From Streptomyces sp. WMMC500 (GTDB lineage: Bacteria > Actinomycetota > Actinomycetes > Streptomycetales > Streptomycetaceae): a stretch of 64,000 nt of DNA. Location: positions 1,240,001 through 1,304,000 of the forward strand of contig NZ_CP114905.1 in the NCBI RefSeq assembly GCF_027497195.1, given 5' to 3'. The translations under genes were made by a program, and so were the position numbers. The notes below the pieces were generated by a model that saw nothing but the letters and a program-made list of their open reading frames with translations, had not been told where the DNA came from and ran no database searches. Positions 47,201 to 56,838 of this stretch are shown here, in pieces. Every line of letters starts with the position of its first letter. Position 1 is the first letter of the stretch.

Positions 47201-50200
47201 CGGATCACCAGGTCTACGGCTCAGTGGCCCTCCCGGGCGCGGTCCACTGCGCCATCGCGCTGAGCTGCGCCTGCGAGGCGTTCAACGCCAGACCACACGA
47301 GGTGGAGATCACCGACCTGCGCTTCCTGGAGCTCCTCCGCCTCACCGAGCGAACCCCCGTCAGCACCACCGTGACAATGACAGATGCCGACCACGCCCGG
47401 TGTGAAATCTTCGCACAAGGCGAGAAGGACGCCTGGGTACTGCAGGCCACGGCTGTGCTGCGCCGCCGCGCACAAGTGCCGCCTCCCTCGCCCTCGTCGG
47501 CTGACTCCCCCGCCTCCCAGCATCCTCGGCACATCGACCCGCGCAACCTCTACGAGAGCCTGCGAGCCCGTGGACTCGCCCACGGACCGGCCTTCGCAGG
47601 TGTGACGGAGCTGCGGGGCGCCGAGGACGGCGAGAGCTACTGGGCACGGGTGGAGGTACCCCAGCAGGCCAGGCAGTCCGGGCACACGCCGCTACGGATT
47701 CATCCCGTGCTGATCGACTTGTGCGCTCAACTCGTCGCCACCCGGCTGATCGAGGAGACTGATTCGGGCACGCTGCTCCCGGTAGGGATGCGGCACCTGC
47801 GCATCCTGGGCGATCCAGCCACCGCTGTGTACTGCCACTCACACATCGTCGAGACGACCGATAATGCCCTCACCGGCAACGTGCGGCTCTTGGACCAGGC
47901 GGGCAAGCCCGTGCTGTCCATCGAGGGCCTGAAGTTCACACGACGCACGGCCACCGACCCCAAGGCGGTGGACGGCTGGTTCAGCGGCATCAAATGGCAC
48001 GAGTCCCCGCGCCGTACACCGTCGCAGGAACTGTCGGCGCCCGGTACGACGCTGATCGTCTGCGAGAGAGGGCAGATTACCGAGAGTCCCCGTGCGCTAG
48101 CCCGCGCCATCGAGTCGGTGGGCGGGAAGGCAGAGGTCTGGGAACAGCCGCCCGCTCAGGAAGGACTGCAGGAGCTGGCGGCCTCACTTGTAGCGCGGCT
48201 AGGGACATCCAAGACACCCCGAGCGGTAGTGGTGCTGTGCCACAGGGAGGTGGGGCAGGACCCGGCTGCGGTGGGCCTGCGGCAAGTCAGGCTCCTGCTC
48301 GCCGTCGCACAGGCGATCACAGGAGTGGCGGCTGGACCCGTGCGTCTCTACGCCGTGACGCGCGGTGCTCGCCGGGTGCGCCCCGGCGATATCGCCGATC
48401 CGGCACAGGGAGCGCTTCGCGGCGTGGTACGGGTGCTGGCGCTGGAGCACCCCGAGTTGCAGGCCACTCTGGTCGATGCGGATGCAGGCTCTTACTCTGG
48501 CCGGGACACGGGCAATGGCGGCAATGGCTCCGACATGCGGGAACTGGCCCGTGAGCTGATGTCTGACCAGGCGTACGATGCCGAGAACCTCGAGGACGAG
48601 GTGGCGCTGCGCGGTGGGGTGCGGCACGTCGCCAGACTGGAGCGGACGCCACTGACGAAGCCCGAGCGAGCTCCCGTCGCCGCGCACCTGGCGCGCAGCG
48701 GCGAGGACGGGTTCCGGCTGCGTGTGGTCCGCCCCGGGGATCTGACGAGCCTGCAGCTAGCCGAGTCACCGCGGATCGCGCCCGGCGCCGGCGAAGTGGA
48801 GGTGCGCGTGACCGCCACCGGGCTGAACTTCCGCGACATTCTGATCGCCCTCGGCCTGCTCCCCGACGCCGGCACCGGGGCGACCGACTACCGCGACAGG
48901 ATCGGTTTCGAGTGCGCCGGCGTCGTCACTGCCGTCGGCCCCGACGTCGAGCACTTCCGTGTCGGCGACGAAGTGCTCGCCGTGAATCTCGAGGGCGGCG
49001 CCTTCGCCTCGTTCGTCACGCTGCCGGCCAGAGCCGTCACCTCGATTCCTCCGGGGCTCGGAGCAGTCGACGCCGCCGGGCTGCCGATCGCCTATCTCAC
49101 CGCCTGGTACGCGCTGCGCCACGTCGCGCGACTGGTCCCCGGGGAGCGTGTGCTGATCCACTCGGCGACCGGCGGTACAGGACTTGCGGCCATCGCAGTC
49201 GCCCGGCATCTGGGGGCAGAGGTGCTGACCACTGCGGGCAGTGAAGAGAAACGTGACCATCTGCGGGCCATGGGAATCACCAAGGTGATGGATTCCCGAA
49301 CGCTGGACTTCCGGGACCAGACCGTTGAGGCGACCGGCGGCGAAGGCGTCGACGTCGTGCTGAACTCCCTCTCGGGAGCGGCCATCCGGGCCGGGCTGGA
49401 AACACTCCGACCCTTCGGGCGCTTCATCGAGCTGGGCGTGCGCGACATCCTCTCCGATGAGCCGCTCGGGCTCTCGCCGCTGAGGCACAACATCACCTTC
49501 CGCACGGTCGACCTGATCGAACTTCAGCGATCACAACCAGAGGTGTTCGTTACAGTGCTGCGGGAGGTGCTTGGCGAGTTCACGGCGGGCGGGCTCACTC
49601 CGTTGCCCTGCACGACCGTTCCGCTCACCGCCGCCTCTGAGGCGTTCCGGCTTATGGCGGGCGCGCGCCACCTGGGCAAGCTGGTGCTGACCGCGCCAGC
49701 ACAAGACGAGACCGTCGCTGTGCTGCCTGCCGTGCCGGTGACCGCGCGGCGGGGGGGAGCCTATATCATCACCGGCGGCCTACGCGGCGTGGGACTGGCC
49801 ACCGCGGGGTGGCTGGCCCAGCAGGGCGCCGGTCATCTCGTGCTGAACGGGCGTACAGCGCCCACCCCCCAGGCCACGGCAACACTGGACGACCTGGCCG
49901 TCCACGGCACCAAGATCACGGTCGTGCTGGGCGATATCGCCGAGGAGCACACCGCCGAGCGCCTGGTGGCCGCGGTCGGGGAACAGCCCTGGCCGCTGCG
50001 GGGCGTGGTGCACGGCGCAATGGTACTGGCGGACGCCGCCATCACCACACTGGACGAAGAACGGCTCCAGAAGGCATGGAAACCGAAGGCCGACGGCGCG
50101 TGGTACCTGCACAGGGCCACCGCCCCTTACCGGCTCGACTGGTTCGTCGTCCACTCCTCCATGGCGTCGCTGCTGGGGAATCCCGGCCAGGCCGGGTACG

Positions 50201-50808
50201 CGGCAGCGAACGCGTGGCTGGATGCCTTCGCGACCTGGCGAAATGCTCTCGGGCTGCCCACGCTGGCGGTCAACTGGGGCCCATGGGGTGAAATCGGGGT
50301 AGCTACCGATTTCGCCAGACGCGGATACCAGACCATCCCTACGGAGAAGGGATTTCGGGCGCTGCAGGAACTGCTGGAGCACGGGAGCGCCCAGGCCGGG
50401 GTCATCCCCGGAGACCCTGGGACATGGATTCCAAGAGCCGCCTGGAACAGGGATTTCTTCAGTCTCGTCAGGCCGGGCGACGACGCCGGTTCGAGCGAAA
50501 ACGCAGGGAGCCCGGGGGAACTGGTGGAGCGGCTGCGCTCCATGCCTGCGGGCCCCGCCCAGCTACAGGCCTTGGAGGCGTTTTTGGCCGAGCACATCCA
50601 CGCGGTGCTGCGGCTCGGCACCACGAGGATCGATCCGCAGACCCCGCTGCGCAGCCTGGGCTTCGACTCGCTGCTGGCCACCGAGGTGCGGGCGCGCATC
50701 GAACCAGTCCTTGGCGTGCGACTGGCAGGCGACTTCGTGTGGCGGCACCATACCCTCGCGGCACTCGCCGAAGGGCTGTCCGAACGCCTGGGACTGATGC
50801 CCTGCTGA
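44296..50808 (+). CDS. Highly reducing type I PKS (KS-AT-DH-ER-KR-ACP)
   Basis: A 2170-residue single-module synthase with a full reducing loop. KS (about residues 35-455): Cys197 in DTACSSSL, His332 in HGTGT, His372 in NLGHLEP. AT (about 560-860): [10 protein letters not shown], Ser655 in GHSMGE, and VASH at the specificity position, which favours methylmalonyl-CoA. DH (about 955-1230): His971 in [13 protein letters not shown] and Asp1141 in [12 protein letters not shown] (about 1480-1800): [16 protein letters not shown] (about 1815-1995): TGGLRGVG, Tyr1968 in GYAAANA. ACP (about 2085-2165): Ser2125 in LGFDSL. The order matches mycocerosic acid synthase-like iterative enzymes. There is no thioesterase, docking domain or second module, so product release needs another protein. 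The product is probably a reduced, perhaps methyl-branched acyl chain. Confidence 0.92.
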   Translation: MDDNPHTPARAHDEAAGHGARGELLDAARRGRGGEIAVLGAGCRLPGDADSPAALWQLLAGGRDAVGELPLDRAELSACTDAQLRPWGGFLRNVSGFDADFFGVSGREAEVLDPQHRLLLEVAWEALEHAGFRPESLNGVPVGVFTGMSYHDYMDGLTGHPRELEGSVLTNGHCVAPGRISYLLGLRGPSLSLDTACSSSLVALHLAAQSLNADECEIALAGGVSLILQPRITQSFARMGMLSATGHCHAFDAAADGFVRGEGCGVVVLKRLADAVRAGDRVLAVLRGSAVNQDGASEGLAAPSPDAQRALYIRALSAAGVDPRDVGMVETHGTGTPVGDPAEFASLAAVYGERRTDGGRCALTSVKTNLGHLEPAAGITGLIKAIGSLGRGLIPPNLHFTAWNPACRPEGTRLFVPTRLVEWPVRSGPRLASVSSFGFAGTNAHAVLEQPPTTRSRGGRGRPRPAVPTPPPSPAPEVFLVPAGSTAVLPTAALRLAEWLRVGGAAVPLRDIAHTLAMRRSPGRGRLGIVADSHDRLAESLRMYAAGQTEPHVVTGSVGSGISRRPVWVFSGQGSQWAGMGSGLLGTVPDFASALAEVDELIGAEAGFSVLDVVRQGQPVSGCGRVQPVLFALQIALAAAWRSHGVEPAGVIGHSMGEVAAAVVAGALSLPDGVRVICRRSALLERIAGNGAMATVELDAETVEAEIAEADSDPAAPTGQVSIAVLGAPGSTVVAGDTDRVHRMVQDWQARCIPASTIAVDVASHSPQVEPLLDDLRAALDGLTPGSPRVPFYSTVHDDPRQQPAFDSDYWCENLRRPVRFAAALAAAAADRHSLYVEISPHPVVSRALTSSLTALPDQATEPVVLPTLLRKEDELTTLRVQLAALHCAGGTVDWSVLYADAQLAEVPTIAFDRTRHFTRPEIAQPRLEASPAGTDGDTLPGRRTEIPGTPRRLCWHGDSGISRLPWLADHQVYGSVALPGAVHCAIALSCACEAFNARPHEVEITDLRFLELLRLTERTPVSTTVTMTDADHARCEIFAQGEKDAWVLQATAVLRRRAQVPPPSPSSADSPASQHPRHIDPRNLYESLRARGLAHGPAFAGVTELRGAEDGESYWARVEVPQQARQSGHTPLRIHPVLIDLCAQLVATRLIEETDSGTLLPVGMRHLRILGDPATAVYCHSHIVETTDNALTGNVRLLDQAGKPVLSIEGLKFTRRTATDPKAVDGWFSGIKWHESPRRTPSQELSAPGTTLIVCERGQITESPRALARAIESVGGKAEVWEQPPAQEGLQELAASLVARLGTSKTPRAVVVLCHREVGQDPAAVGLRQVRLLLAVAQAITGVAAGPVRLYAVTRGARRVRPGDIADPAQGALRGVVRVLALEHPELQATLVDADAGSYSGRDTGNGGNGSDMRELARELMSDQAYDAENLEDEVALRGGVRHVARLERTPLTKPERAPVAAHLARSGEDGFRLRVVRPGDLTSLQLAESPRIAPGAGEVEVRVTATGLNFRDILIALGLLPDAGTGATDYRDRIGFECAGVVTAVGPDVEHFRVGDEVLAVNLEGGAFASFVTLPARAVTSIPPGLGAVDAAGLPIAYLTAWYALRHVARLVPGERVLIHSATGGTGLAAIAVARHLGAEVLTTAGSEEKRDHLRAMGITKVMDSRTLDFRDQTVEATGGEGVDVVLNSLSGAAIRAGLETLRPFGRFIELGVRDILSDEPLGLSPLRHNITFRTVDLIELQRSQPEVFVTVLREVLGEFTAGGLTPLPCTTVPLTAASEAFRLMAGARHLGKLVLTAPAQDETVAVLPAVPVTARRGGAYIITGGLRGVGLATAGWLAQQGAGHLVLNGRTAPTPQATATLDDLAVHGTKITVVLGDIAEEHTAERLVAAVGEQPWPLRGVVHGAMVLADAAITTLDEERLQKAWKPKADGAWYLHRATAPYRLDWFVVHSSMASLLGNPGQAGYAAANAWLDAFATWRNALGLPTLAVNWGPWGEIGVATDFARRGYQTIPTEKGFRALQELLEHGSAQAGVIPGDPGTWIPRAAWNRDFFSLVRPGDDAGSSENAGSPGELVERLRSMPAGPAQLQALEAFLAEHIHAVLRLGTTRIDPQTPLRSLGFDSLLATEVRARIEPVLGVRLAGDFVWRHHTLAALAEGLSERLGLMPC

Positions 50809-51344
50809 GGGTGCCGCGACCTGACGGGCTCCGGGGCGTGATCGAGCCGTTCCCGGGGCCCCGTCGTCCAGAGCGGGACACTCCTCGCCGCATCCTTCTG
50901 CAGAGTCCCCCTGAAGTCGTCGCATGCACCGCGCCGGAACCTCAGAGCCTCCACGACGGGCTGTTCACGCCCGCCGGCCATCGGAAATTCACTGGCACAG
51001 AACCTACTCGGTCTCTCCCCCCCCCACCGGTCCTCGACCTGGTGGGCGCGCTCGCCCCCGCGTCCGCCGTCGGGCTCATGGGCGTCTCCGGGTGCTCATC
51101 TCGCGCACCTCCCCGCAGCCCCCGCCGTCACGGCAACTCGCGCCAACGGCCGAACTGGACGCCACAACCCAGAGCTCGACCCGCCGGATACATCTGGCGG
51201 GGGAGACGTACGACTCCGTCGGCTACACCGTCCAGCAAATCGTCGACTGATCAGGCGTCACCCACCCTCACCTTCCACCGCCGCCCGACAACGCTCTGCC
51301 GCAGCGAGCCCCGCTGGTGTGCCAGCCCTGAGAGTCGCTGAGCG
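50809..51344. other. Gap after the PKS, no gene assigned
   Basis: About 535 bases between convergent genes. One plus-strand frame ends with RIHLAGETYDSVGYTVQQIVD at 51250, which reads like the end of a real protein, but nothing upstream in that frame is convincing. It may be a gene remnant. No clear terminator hairpin is seen. Confidence 0.4.
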
Positions 51345-52826
51345 CTACTTCGCGGCCGGTGTCTGTTCCAGGAGTCCGGGGGCGGCAGCGTGCCAGCGGC
51401 CCACGGCCGTCTCTCCGGCCCCTGCCTCCCCTCCTGGTCCCCTGCTCAACGTGATACCGCTGCTGGCCACCTGATCCTCGAACGCACGCCGCGCTTCGCT
51501 GTCTCTGCTTCGATTCAGGCGTTGGCGGAAATCACTCAGGTACTCCATGCCGAGGTGAGAGCGCAACCCGCCGAGTAACTCCATCGCGCGCAAGGCATGG
51601 TGGCACCCTTCGGCCACTTCGCCGGCCTCGGCTCGTGCGGTGGCGAGCAACAGCAGATCGATGGCGCGACGGCGCACGTCTCGCCGGGGTAAGCCATCAA
51701 GCGCAGCCTGCGCCCAGCGCGCCGACTCCGCCGGATGGCCCAGGTCGCGGTAGCAGTGAGCCAGCCCGTCGGCCAGGTGCGCCGCGGTGAAGCCGGTAAG
51801 CCAGGCGGGCTCGCTGTCCGAGGACGCCTCGTTCAATGTCTCGATAGCAAGGTCCGCGCTCTTCTCGCAGGAGAGTGCGTCGCCGACCAGAGCGTGCCCG
51901 CGTGCCTCCGTCAGGTGAAACAGCGCTTCCAAGGCCGGGGTCGAGTGGCTACGGGTACCGCCACGGGCAGCGAGGGCGAGTGACACCACTTCTCGCGGGT
52001 GGCCAAGAAGCGGCGCGATGTTGGCCATACCGTCGGCCAGCACGAATCCACCGAGCGCGCGGTCGCCGGCCGCCTGAGCTAGGCGTAGCGCTTGGATGTA
52101 GTAACGCTGCGCCAGGCTGGGATGGCCGATGTCCACTGTCATGAGGGCGGTGTGCTTGGTGAGTTGCGCAACACCGGCGAAGAGCCTGCGGCCGATCGCC
52201 TCCGTGTAAGTGCCGGTGAGCAGCCCGGAGACGAACGCGTTGAGATAGTGCACGGCAAGGGAGCGAGTGTGGCCGCCGCCGAAGCTGCGGTCAAGGCTTG
52301 ACAGCGCCAGAGTCGTCTCCCGTACCGCCTCCACGTCAGCAATGTGCACCTGCGAGCCGCCCTCACGGGAGACCTCGGCGTCGCATGCTGTGATGAGCCA
52401 GTCGCGGCTGGGACCGATCAGGGTAGAGACTGCCACCGTGGGCCCGAAGACCACTCCGCGGGGATCGGCATCGCAGGACCAGAGCTCGCACGCCATCTGG
52501 GTGGCAGCGGCCAGATCTGACACGAATGTCAGACCGACATTGCTGGCCAGATTCTTTCCGTACGCCATGCCGATTTCGTCCAGCGATACGGTACGGTCAA
52601 GTTTCTCGCTAAGCACTTCGCTAATGATCACGGCCGTGCGGACCCGAGGACGCTGACCACGTACCCACCGGCTCACAGAAGTCTTGTCGTGACGCAGGTT
52701 GAGACCGCGCTGGCTGCCCCGAATGTTGACTCGGCGAGCGAGTCCGGCATTCGAGATCCCCGCCTCATGCAGCAGAGCCTCAAGTCTCTGATTCGGCTGG
52801 CGAGAAATAAGCTTACGGGCAGCCAT
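51345..52826 (-). CDS. NsdA-like XRE/TPR transcriptional regulator
   Basis: A 493-residue protein. The N-terminal 80 residues form an XRE-like helix-turn-helix region (NQRLEALLHEAGISNAGLA, RHDKTSVSRWVRGQRP). The rest is a helical TPR-like domain (repeated Ala/Leu-rich helices, LAQRYYIQALRLAQAAGD, SARWAQAALDGLP). This layout matches NsdA, a Streptomyces regulator that represses sporulation and antibiotic production. The ATG at 52826 follows GAAAGGATGAAG; an ATG six bases earlier and an upstream ATG at 52874 are alternatives. It is convergent with the PKS and may regulate it, an inference from position only. Confidence 0.78.
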   Translation of the reverse strand: MAARKLISRQPNQRLEALLHEAGISNAGLARRVNIRGSQRGLNLRHDKTSVSRWVRGQRPRVRTAVIISEVLSEKLDRTVSLDEIGMAYGKNLASNVGLTFVSDLAAATQMACELWSCDADPRGVVFGPTVAVSTLIGPSRDWLITACDAEVSREGGSQVHIADVEAVRETTLALSSLDRSFGGGHTRSLAVHYLNAFVSGLLTGTYTEAIGRRLFAGVAQLTKHTALMTVDIGHPSLAQRYYIQALRLAQAAGDRALGGFVLADGMANIAPLLGHPREVVSLALAARGGTRSHSTPALEALFHLTEARGHALVGDALSCEKSADLAIETLNEASSDSEPAWLTGFTAAHLADGLAHCYRDLGHPAESARWAQAALDGLPRRDVRRRAIDLLLLATARAEAGEVAEGCHHALRAMELLGGLRSHLGMEYLSDFRQRLNRSRDSEARRAFEDQVASSGITLSRGPGGEAGAGETAVGRWHAAAPGLLEQTPAAK

Positions 52827-53805
52827 CTTCATCCTTTCAAAGAACCCCTGAGTGTAACGAGCTTGCCGACACACGACGAGGAAATTTGACCAAGCAGCCG
52901 AATCCCAGACTTCCCGCAGTCATTCTCATGCATCAGGTTTCACCAGGCAACCGCGCAGGGATGTGAACCGGGATCGAGGAGGCATGTACCGGCGCGCAAG
53001 TAGCATTTGAGAAAGAAACGTTCCATCGCGCACCGCGTCCACCTTCTAATTAGTTATTCCTTTCAAATGCGATGCCGGCAGGAAGTGGTGCTGCAGGTGT
53101 GAAGAAAGTCGACGCGTTGGCAAGCGCCCAAGAGTCGCCGGCTCGGCACCATCGGCACAGCCCTCTCGGTAATCTCAGCAGGGAGGATGAACGTGCAGGC
53201 CAGGGCGCCCTGTGCACGGCATCAGCCGTGACCTGGACCTCGGCTGGTATACGGCCGCCAGTTCGTCTACCTCCGCATCCCCATCCTCGGGAAGGGGGGA
53301 ATCGAACCAGCAGTGCCACAAAATCAGCAAGTTGGCTTGCCATCAGGTCAGAGTGCCGGCACCACCGCAAGCCGCGCGCCCAACTACACCCCAATCGCCA
53401 CCAGCAGCCGAGCCGACCACCGTGTCGGGGCTGCCGAAGGACCAATGGGATCGGCGTGCTCAGAGGTGCCCCGGCCGACCGGGTTGAACGGTCGAACGGT
53501 TCGGTCGCGGCACCCCGGGTCCGCGGTGTCCCGCCAAGGCCGAGTTGCCGAGAGTCGCCACTACTCCAGGCGTTGGCGGTGGCTTTCAGCAACTCACAAG
53601 TTTACTGTGATTGTCCCATCAACCTGACGAGCCCTCCGATCGGCGCTCCGGGACGGCTGCGGGCGCCGCTCAGCCCTGTGAGCTGGGCGAGCAACGCCCA
53701 GTTGCCAGGAATGTTCAGTGCACCACGACGTCGTTGTCCATGTTGCCGACGACAAAGCTGATCATGCTGCAGCAGGCGACGGGGCAGAAGCGGAACGGCG
53801 GATTT
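52827..53805. other. Gap before the insertion sequence, no gene assigned
   Basis: About 980 bases. The part next to 52827 is AT-richer and likely holds the regulator's promoter. The plus-strand text at 53290-53310 (GGGGGGAATCGAACC) resembles the T-arm end of a minus-strand tRNA, but no complete cloverleaf can be drawn. Open frames here carry no recognisable domain. Confidence 0.5.
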
Positions 53806-53875
53806 CCGCTGGTCAGGTGCACCTTTCTGAGGTGCCTGGTTGACGTGCCGTCAGGTGTGGGTAGTTCGTGACCTC
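53806..53875 (+). repeat. Left terminal inverted repeat of the IS701-type element
   Basis: An imperfect match to the reverse complement of 55194-55261. It contains a small internal hairpin (GCACCT with AGGTGC). Confidence 0.75.
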
Positions 53876-55167
53876 GGGTGCGGTAGTGGCAGCGGCGGGC
53901 GGTGGCTTGCTGGCGGCGGCGCCATATGGACCAGTTCAGTGCGTGGCCGGCGCGCCGGAGACGGGGCTGGGCAGGGCCAGTTGCCAGGAGTCGCCGGATT
54001 TCTGCCACGGTGAGCGGTGCAAGGGCGCCGGAACCGTTTCTGCTGCCCTCTTGTACCGGCTTGGGCAGCGATGGCGGCGAGGAAAGCGTGGGCGAGCATG
54101 GCCAGGGTGATGTGCCGGTACCAGCCTGGCCGGCGGACTTCGCACTGGTCCAGGCCACACTCGTTCCTGGCGGCCTGGAAGGTTTCCTCGATCGCCCAGC
54201 GGGTTCCGGCGATGCGCACCAGTTCGGCGATGCTGGTGCCGGTGGGTGCGTAGGCGAGGTAGTAGGCGATCTCGTCGGGGCGGGCCAGGCTACGGCGGGC
54301 CAGGACCCACCGGTGGGGGGAAGGCTCCTCGCCGTCGAAGTCGTCACTGGTGGGCAGGCGAGCTGCGGCCCGGTCGTAGACGCGCGGACCCTTCGCGCCG
54401 TCGCCGCAAGAATGGCGTTCCCACACCTCGTCGGGGGTCCGGGCGACGACGAAGTCGATCAGGCCCACGGCGTGGACGTGCTGGGACTTCGACACGGCCA
54501 GGACGTAGCCGACGCCGGCTTCCTCCAGCATCCGCCGGAAGCGCCACTCCTGGCCGTAGGCGGAATCCGCGGTCACCCAGGCGATCGGCAGCGGCGAGGC
54601 CAGCGCCCGCGCCACCATGGGGTTGGCCAGCTCGCCCTTGGTGGCGAACACCAGCTGCCGGGGGATCTTCGCCGTAACGCAGCGGTCAGGGTCGCTGGTC
54701 CAGGACTTCGGCAGGTACAGCTCCCGGTCCACCAGCGCCCGCCCCTTCGGGGAGGCATACGCGGCGAAGACGCTCATCTGGCAGCTCTCGGTGTGTCCCG
54801 CGGTGCCGGAGTACCGCCGCTGCACCCCGGCCGACGTCACGCCCTTCTTGAGGAACCCCGTGTCGTCCACGATCAGCACACCGCCGGACTCACCGAGCTT
54901 CTCGGCGACGTATTCCTGCAGGTCATCGCGTATCTCATCGGGATCCCAGCAGGCCCGGCCCAGCAGGTGCTGCAACCCGGCCGGAGTGCTGTGGCCGGCA
55001 TACTCAGCCAGCTGCCATCCGTTCTTCCGGCCCACCGGTCCCAGCAGTCCGCGCACATAGGCCCGCATGCGCAACCGCAGATCCACCCGCCCGAACCGAT
55101 GACCGATCCGCACCAGCAGTTCATCCAGCTCCGCCGACCAGACATCGGGCCCCACAAAACATTGCAC
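53851..55167 (-). pseudogene. IS701-family transposase, probably frameshifted
   Basis: The 438-codon frame has the DDE_5-type transposase core: GGVLIVDDTGFLKKG (first Asp), ITADSAYGQEW-like WVTADSAYGQEWRF (second Asp) and GTRWAIEETFQAARNECGLD (catalytic Glu). After MLAHAFLAAIAAQAG (about 54055) it becomes low-complexity Pro/Arg text. The expected C-terminal end, ALAPLTVAEIRRLLAT followed by HALNWSIWRRRQQATARRCH, lies in a neighbouring frame over the same bases. A one-base shift near 54040-54060 therefore separates the two parts. It is either a disabling frameshift or a programmed one. The catalytic residues lie before the shift. Confidence 0.75.
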
Positions 55168-55193
55168 GACAAGTGCAACGACCTACCGCACCA

Positions 55194-55261
55194 GAGGTCA
55201 CGAACTCACACCTGGCGACACGTCAACCAAGTACCCCCAGAAGGGGGCACCTGACCAGCGG
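55194..55261 (-). repeat. Right terminal inverted repeat of the IS701-type element
   Basis: An imperfect match to 53806-53875 read on the other strand. The transposase promoter should lie within or just inside this end. Confidence 0.75.
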
Positions 55262-55390
55262 CAATAGCGGACTGCAAGAGGGGTTTTAGGCGGCTCACGC
55301 AAGGATTGTAAGAACGTGGCCCAGGACGCCTCACCCCCTGGTCCCGGACGGGAGGATGAGTGAGACACCCCCTGCCGGTGCCAGCTCGTA

Positions 55391-55419
55391 CTCGCCCGCG
55401 CTGAGGGACTGCGGGCGAG
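55391..55419. repeat. 9-bp inverted repeat
   Basis: CTCGCCCGC and GCGGGCGAG flank an 11-base loop in the gap right of the insertion sequence. No neighbouring gene ends here, so a simple terminator role is not obvious. Confidence 0.5.
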
Positions 55420-55576
55420 ATGGAGCGCCACGAGGGAGGAGGAGCAGGCTGTGCCCCACGCAGCGACGTCCCGCGGAGACCGAGAAGGTAGGAGACCGGC
55501 TCACGGCGGCGTCGGGCCGTTGGTCAGGACGGAGCCTTCGAACTCGACAAAGCTGCGAGGTCCCGCAGGCCCCCGA

Positions 55577-55622
55577 GGGCGGAGCTGGGCGGTCTCCCCC
55601 ACTCGAGTGCCCAGCTCCGCCC
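55577..55622. repeat. 14-bp perfect inverted repeat
   Basis: GGGCGGAGCTGGGC and GCCCAGCTCCGCCC flank an 18-base loop. The stem is longer than most terminators in the window and is not next to a gene end. It may be a remnant of a mobile element end or part of a structured RNA. Confidence 0.55.
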
Positions 55623-56108
55623 GGCCTGGTGGCGGCTCTCCAACGGCGTCGCGCCCGTCCGTCAGCAGCCGCCAGAGTGCAGCGGAGGAACAGTCCCCCG
55701 GAGGGAGGACATCGGGAGCCCCGACCGGCCGGGGGGCAGGGGGTCGGCCGGGGCCGCTTGTGAGTGGGCCTCACACGCCGACGGAGGCGTCGGCGTGCCG
55801 GGCCCTCGAGATGGTGCCCATGGTCCTGCCGTCGGTCGATCCCTCCTTGCGTGAGATGGGACCGGTCGTCTCCTTTGCTCAAGGTTCAAGTTCGCGTTTT
55901 CCGGATTCCCGGATCGGGATGTTTACGGGGCGTGCGCGCGGTGCCGCCGGGGTCGAGATGGACTGATAGGAATGAGCCACACCAGCCTACGCCTGACGCT
56001 TGCACCGACTGACGGGCAATTGGCACTTCCAGTCACCATTACTCCGGAGCTGATGGTGACCCACCGATTGGACAGTTCCAGTACTCCATACGGGTCCCCA
56101 GACCGCAA

Positions 56109-56722
56109 TAGGTGACGTGCGAACTCACCCGTAAAGCGAAGCGTGTGACCCGAGAATGTACCACCGGAGCGATCCTGACACTCCGGGGCATGTTCTCGTC
56201 ACAGCGGCCCCTCGCACCAAACCCAACTCATGCTGCCGTAAACGCATCTTTGCCACCACAACGCGCCTGTTCATGTGCATTCAATCAGGGGACAGTCTGA
56301 TCGTGCTGAATGTGAGTGCCGGTTCCCGGAAGGAAAGCCGGAGTCTCACATTTGGTACTCAACCGTGATCTCGCACGAGCAGGAGTTGATGAGGAATGAA
56401 GAGCATGCGAACGGTACGGCGTTCCGCGCGGTGCCTGGCCGTCGGTGCCGTCGCCGCACTGGCGCTGACTGCCACCGCCGCCGGCACGGCGGTCGCCGCC
56501 CAGCCGGCCGAGAGGGCTCAGCAGGTGCCGACATACGACTGCCAGGAAGCGGTCACGGCTGCCGGCCTCGTCTCGGCCTTCGACTGCGACGCGTCGGCCG
56601 GCGCCCCGACGTTGGGCACGATCAACGGCCCCTTCACCATCAATACACCCTCCCACAGTTGGACCTGCGACAACGGGCTGGCGGTCGTGCCGGTGACGGT
56701 GGTGGGATTCGGCTGTGAGTGA
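56109..56722 (+). repeat. Inverted duplication, copy 2 (gene plus upstream region)
   Basis: Matches the reverse complement of 41572-42238, covering both the secreted protein gene and about 290 bases upstream. The conserved upstream blocks suggest a shared promoter or regulatory leader. Confidence 0.65.
56396..56722 (+). CDS. Small secreted protein, paralogue 2
   Basis: A 108-residue protein with a Sec-type signal (RTVRRSARCLAVGAVAALAL, cleavage near AVAA-QPAE) and a mature domain of about 70 residues with four Cys in the same spacing as its paralogue at 41572 (YDCQEA, FDCDAS, WTCDNG, FGCE). The shared core is INGPFTINTPSHSWTCD. It differs by a longer QPAERAQQ segment after the signal and lacks the short C-terminal tail. 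TGAGGA precedes the ATG. No known domain is recognised; a secreted, disulphide-bonded small protein is all the sequence supports. It ends at a strong terminator. Confidence 0.78.
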   Translation: MKSMRTVRRSARCLAVGAVAALALTATAAGTAVAAQPAERAQQVPTYDCQEAVTAAGLVSAFDCDASAGAPTLGTINGPFTINTPSHSWTCDNGLAVVPVTVVGFGCE

Positions 56723-56751
56723 CCCGGCCCAGGTCCGCTGACCGATGCCGA

Positions 56752-56784
56752 AGCGGGGGCGGCCGCGCACTGCGGCCGCCCCCG
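56752..56784. terminator. Strong bidirectional terminator
   Basis: A perfect 14-bp stem (GCGGGGGCGGCCGC with GCGGCCGCCCCCGC) with a GCACT loop lies between the plus-strand secreted protein gene and the minus-strand glycosyltransferase gene. Confidence 0.85.
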
Positions 56785-56838
56785 CGGTGTGAGCCTCCCC
56801 ACTGCCCCTTGGGCGGCCTCAGAACCGGATCGGGGCAT

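Larger units (their letters stand above)
53806..55261 (-). mobile_element. IS701-type insertion sequence, about 1.46 kb
   Basis: The element is bounded by long imperfect terminal inverted repeats: the left end starts CCGCTGGTCAGGTGC at 53806 and the right end finishes GCACCTGACCAGCGG at 55261. The similarity continues inward about 68-70 bases through TTGGTTGACGTG/CTGGTTGACGTG to GTTCGTGACCTC. Inside is one transposase gene on the minus strand. Four-base flanks (ATTT and CAAT) do not match, so no target-site duplication is visible. This suggests an old insertion or a later rearrangement at one end. Confidence 0.8.
55262..56104. other. GC-rich gap with hairpins, no confident gene
   Basis: About 840 bases between the insertion sequence and the duplicated secreted-protein region. 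Open frames exist on both strands but show neither known domains nor good ribosome sites. One short plus-strand frame at 55974 (47 codons, MSHTSLRLTLAPTDGQLALP) is possible but unsupported. Two strong inverted repeats lie at 55391 and 55577. Confidence 0.45.

Noticed and set aside
50924..51250. A 108-codon frame after the PKS ending RIHLAGETYDSVGYTVQQIVD
   Set aside because: Only the last 20 residues look protein-like; the rest is Arg/Pro-rich with homopolymer C runs, and no ribosome site is seen.
53275..53385. A tRNA-like stretch on the minus strand (GGTTCGATTCCCCC with TGGGGTGTAG further 5')
   Set aside because: The spacing is about 100 bases, the T-stem pairs poorly and no anticodon arm can be drawn. 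At best it is a decayed tRNA or attachment-site remnant.
53802..55265. Target-site duplication for the IS701-type element
   Set aside because: The four bases outside each end (ATTT and CAAT) do not match.
55356..55966. Overlapping plus-strand frames of 135 and 171 codons right of the insertion sequence
   Set aside because: Both are low-complexity, contain the strong hairpins in their coding sequence and lack any domain; opposing frames are equally open.
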